A stretch of 64,000 nt of DNA from the NCBI RefSeq assembly GCF_015277775.1, contig NZ_CP063849.1:7827501-7891500 (forward strand), given 5' to 3'. Positions 61,796 through 64,000 of the stretch are shown here, in pieces. The translations under genes and the position numbers were made by a program. Source of the stretch: Paludibaculum fermentans. Its GTDB lineage: Bacteria; Acidobacteriota; Terriglobia; Bryobacterales; Bryobacteraceae. Within the stretch, counting starts at the first letter, position 1. Each line of letters starts with the position of its first letter. The notes below the pieces were generated by a model, which was given only the letters and a program-made list of their open reading frames with translations, was not told the origin of the DNA and did not search any database.

Positions 61796-62539
61796 TCAGC
61801 GCAGAAGGCCGCCCGCGATATCCGTCCAGGCGTGCGCCAGGATTCCGGGCCGCAGGCTCTTGCGGTAAAGAGCAAGCAGCGTAAAGAGGGCGCCATAGGC
61901 CGCGATCGCCAGGCAGTTTTGTACTCCTTGGTAGCCGTGAGCAATGCCGAACAACATCACTTGGAGGAGTACCGCCACTGAGACGCGCCCAGTCCAAGCC
62001 AGGAACTGACGCTGGAAGTAACCGCGGAAAACAAGTTCCTCTGAGATCCCTGCGCTGATGGACAGCAGCACCCACAATGTCGATTCCGTTGCCCCCTGCG
62101 GCATTAGTCGGGAGATCGACGTGCTGTGTCCGGTTCCAAACCACGTCCACCATACGAAATATGCGCCCTTCCACAGCGTCCAAAGGCCGCCGGCCCAAAG
62201 CACATCCAGCAAGGCGGCTTTCGGGCTTGCCCACTTCCCGCCAATCAACTCGCCAATCGTTGTACCGGTGCGGCGAAGGCCCACCTTCCAAACGTAATAC
62301 ACCAGGGCCCACTCTCCGGCAATTAGTGACAGGTAGAGCCCAGAGAGATTGGGTCTGGCTGCCACCAGATTGGCTCGGCTACCGGCCTGAGACTGACGCA
62401 TAGCGCCACCAGCGGCCATAAGGAGGAAGATCGCAATTAAGACCAATGTGTGCCACCAAGGCGCGATTGCCCTCTCAGAAGCGGGTCGAATCTGGAAAGC
62501 GGCGGAAGCGGATTGGATACAGGAAGTAGCGTTTGTCAT
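61796..62539 (-). CDS. CPBP-family intramembrane metalloprotease
   Basis: 247 residues with about six to eight membrane segments. The CPBP/Abi motifs are clear: 'ISEELVFRGYFQ' (motif 1, EExxxR), 'MLFGIAHGYQG' (motif 2, FxxxH) and 'ILAHAWTDI' (motif 3). Members are Rce1-like proteases or have non-proteolytic roles. Being first gene of an operon with an ECF sigma factor and its putative membrane anti-sigma, it could cleave that anti-sigma factor to release sigma; this is inference from context. Confidence 0.9.
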   Translation of the reverse strand: MTNATSCIQSASAAFQIRPASERAIAPWWHTLVLIAIFLLMAAGGAMRQSQAGSRANLVAARPNLSGLYLSLIAGEWALVYYVWKVGLRRTGTTIGELIGGKWASPKAALLDVLWAGGLWTLWKGAYFVWWTWFGTGHSTSISRLMPQGATESTLWVLLSISAGISEELVFRGYFQRQFLAWTGRVSVAVLLQVMLFGIAHGYQGVQNCLAIAAYGALFTLLALYRKSLRPGILAHAWTDIAGGLLR

Positions 62540-62907
62540 GGGTCCTCACTGGTATGTATCCACGAGAGAACAGAAAGTCACAGCACCCATGTCTGTTTCG
62601 GTGGCGCAGGCAGCGCGAATTTCAGCTTGCGTGGGACTCAGTCCTGCCACGTGCCTCCTATCTGGGAGACTCCGGGCCAAAAGGTAGCCGGATAAGTCGC
62701 CCAGCGTTTACCGAACATATTTAAGTTCGTTCTGGTTTGCTCCTGGATCACGCGCAAACGAGAGGTTGGGCGGCCAAGGTTCCTCAGCAGGTCTCAACTT
62801 CCCCTTCGCCGACCATCCGGCGGCATTCCAAAGGTGTGGATGTCATAGGTACGGTAAGCCACAAGCCGGACGCTCGCGAGGAAGTGCAGTTCAGCTACCC
62901 TCATGAG
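62540..62907. other. Intergenic region with repeat copy B
   Basis: The divergent promoters of the CPBP operon and the DinB gene should lie here. It contains the dispersed repeat at 62766-62806. An AT-richer stretch (62709-62745) with TTTAAG may hold a promoter. Confidence 0.45.
62766..62806 (+). repeat. Dispersed repeat, copy B
   Basis: The same sequence as 60439-60480 in the same orientation, 41 nt: TTGGGCGGCCAAGGTTC then CTC, AGCAGG and on to CTCAACTTCCCCTT. Both copies lie in gene-free DNA, 2.3 kb apart, flanking the sigma/anti-sigma/CPBP operon. Confidence 0.75.
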
Positions 62908-63381
62908 ATGGGAAACATGACAACAAGGGCTGCAATCGCGGAGTCGCGCGCTTTCGCCAGTTGGCAGGACTACCAGGAAGCGCTCAAACGCGCCATCGCG
63001 CCCCTGACCGGGGAGCAACTGGCGCAGCGGCTTCCGCCAAGCCGCCGGTCGGCGGGTGAGATCGCCGAGCACATCGTCTTTGGGAGAGCCCTGCATCTGA
63101 CCCGAATCCTGGGATCCGACGCAGCAGAGCTGGCGCCGTATCAGCGCTGGGAAGACGAAGGCGACCCACCACGGACTGCGGCCGAGATTGTCCAAGGGCT
63201 GGAGGCGACGTGGCAAATCATCGAGAACCGGCTCCTGCGCGGCTCCGCAGACGACACGCTCACTGGGGGCGAGTCAGAGCTGATCCGAACGATCTGGGGC
63301 CTTCTGGACCACGACCTCCCGCACGCCGGACAACTGTCGCTCCTGCTACGTGCAGCGGGCAATCCAGGAGTAGAAATCTAG
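62908..63381 (+). CDS. DinB-like protein
   Basis: 157 residues from ATG 62908 (62917 possible). A four-helix DinB/YfiT-like pattern is visible: 'WQDYQEALKRAIAPLTGEQLAQRLPPSRRSAGEIAEHIVFGRALHLTRIL' and the C-terminal 'IWGLLDHDLPHAGQLSLLLRAAG'. The His residues in 'AEHIVFGRALH' and 'HDLPHAGQ' could form the metal site. Function unknown, probably thiol-dependent transferase or stress protein. Confidence 0.8.
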   Translation: MGNMTTRAAIAESRAFASWQDYQEALKRAIAPLTGEQLAQRLPPSRRSAGEIAEHIVFGRALHLTRILGSDAAELAPYQRWEDEGDPPRTAAEIVQGLEATWQIIENRLLRGSADDTLTGGESELIRTIWGLLDHDLPHAGQLSLLLRAAGNPGVEI

Positions 63382-63891
63382 CTACTTCCAGGCCATGCGC
63401 GCCAATCGAGAGTTGGCCGGTTCAAAGCCATCTTACGGTTCCTTATAAAGGGATCGATCTGGAGCCTCGTACGAGTAGCCGACGATCTGCCCAGAGCGGC
63501 AAGGCATTCCGACAGATAGTGCATTACCCGTCAGCCTGCGGGTTGCCGGCCACAAGCCGACTTCCCGTTCTTAATCCGCAACGAGCAGAAATCACTCCGA
63601 TTCGCTGAATCTTGCACCAGGGCCCGGGATCAGCTTCTATTGCTGTAGATCCCACCACTCAGCAATTCCGATCCAATGACGCCAACAAGTTGTTTGGCAG
63701 TCTCTCCAACGCTATTCTGTTTCTTGTTGTCCACCAATTAGGTGGCTCGTTGGAAGCGGCGAACTTCGCAGATCTCGGTGTTTTTACCGCAGGATTCCAA
63801 GGGCTCAGAGTGGCAGCCTAATTTCCGTGTCCTCGAACGGAATCAGGATCGTGCACGATACAGATGCAAGAAGAAGGGAAGAAGGCTCAAG
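63382..63891. other. Gene-free region, ~510 bp
   Basis: No convincing gene. It holds the second copy of the 19-nt repeat (63478-63496) and CAAGCCGACTTC (63553-63564), the inverse of 58837-58848. Short open frames lack ribosome sites. Confidence 0.45.
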
Positions 63892-63999
63892 TTAATGCTC
63901 CTCCAGCAGCGACGGTGGTTCGACGCCTTGACGCAGGACCGCACCGAGAATGCGAACACGCTGGAGAAGCCTTCCATGCGTGGCGTTCAACGGAGCGTG
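63892..63999 (-). CDS. Possible 3' end of a gene entering from the right
   Basis: The minus strand is open from the window edge to a TAA at 63894-63892 (35 codons, ending '...GAVLRQGVEPPSLLEEH'). The peptide is rich in Leu/Arg/Val and looks more protein-like than neighbouring frames, but is too short to place in a family. GC at third positions is only moderate. Confidence 0.3.
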   Translation of the reverse strand, partial: HAPLNATHGRLLQRVRILGAVLRQGVEPPSLLEEH

Positions 64000-64000
64000 G

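Noticed and set aside
63612-63821. 69-codon frame near the right end
   Set aside because: Somewhat protein-like (hydrophobic segment 'AILFLVVHQLGG') but no ribosome site, no family and in the repeat-bearing gene-free DNA; not strong enough to call.

Overview
The window reads as chromosomal DNA of a high-GC Gram-negative acidobacterium, most likely of the Bryobacterales/Solibacter lineage. The evidence is the gene content: two 'acidobacterial duplicated orphan permease' (ADOP) MacB/FtsX-type genes, each with its own PadR regulator; a very large Oar-like TonB-dependent receptor with a carboxypeptidase-regulatory-like N-terminus; PEP-CTERM exported proteins; a CE15 glucuronoyl esterase and a GH116 glycosidase; and several secreted or Tat-exported proteins. 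This is inference from gene families, not a database match. No phage, insertion sequence, CRISPR array, rRNA operon or intact tRNA gene was seen.

Layout. 0-3.5 kb: end of a molybdopterin oxidoreductase gene, a lipoprotein and a GT-C-like membrane protein in an overlapping chain. 4-5.7 kb: a DksA/TraR-type regulator with a clear terminator, then pgeF and an isolated nuoB on the minus strand. 5.8-9.5 kb: an ECF sigma/ChrR-type anti-sigma pair, a PEP-CTERM protein, a GNAT enzyme and an AbrB/RelE-type toxin-antitoxin pair. 9.6-14.3 kb: a conserved unknown protein and an amino-sugar or sugar-acid locus (NagB-like deaminase divergent from an IclR-HTH/sugar-binding hybrid regulator and an MFS permease), with matched palindromic operators and a long hairpin between them. 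14.3-18.5 kb: DUF3224, OGFr-like, and an EF-hand / ApbE-DUF2271 / PepSY flavinylation-type redox cassette. 18.5-23.7 kb: ADOP plus PadR, then a DrrAB-type exporter with TetR. 23.8-31.8 kb: PEP-CTERM protein, carbohydrate enzymes, DinB, MarR/pirin and VOC proteins.

31.8-40 kb (minus strand) holds the most coherent unusual unit: an NtrX-like sigma54 response regulator, an NtrY-like sensor kinase, a family-5 solute-binding protein without any permease, a secreted unknown protein, an SPFH-family protein, an L,D-transpeptidase and a Tat-exported Nif3-like protein, most with overlapping ends. 40-53.8 kb: CE15 esterase, TonB receptor, secreted unknowns, VOC protein, the second ADOP/PadR module and a YdcF/SanA-like protein.

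53.8-64 kb is different: genes are spaced by 270-900 bp of DNA without convincing coding sequence. It carries short dispersed repeats (a 41-42-nt pair, a 19-nt pair, a paired-hairpin element twice), a tRNA-Ser-like 3' fragment, a rare RibD-like/SpoIIE phosphatase fusion, GreB, and an ECF sigma/anti-sigma/CPBP protease operon. It looks like a region of gene turnover.
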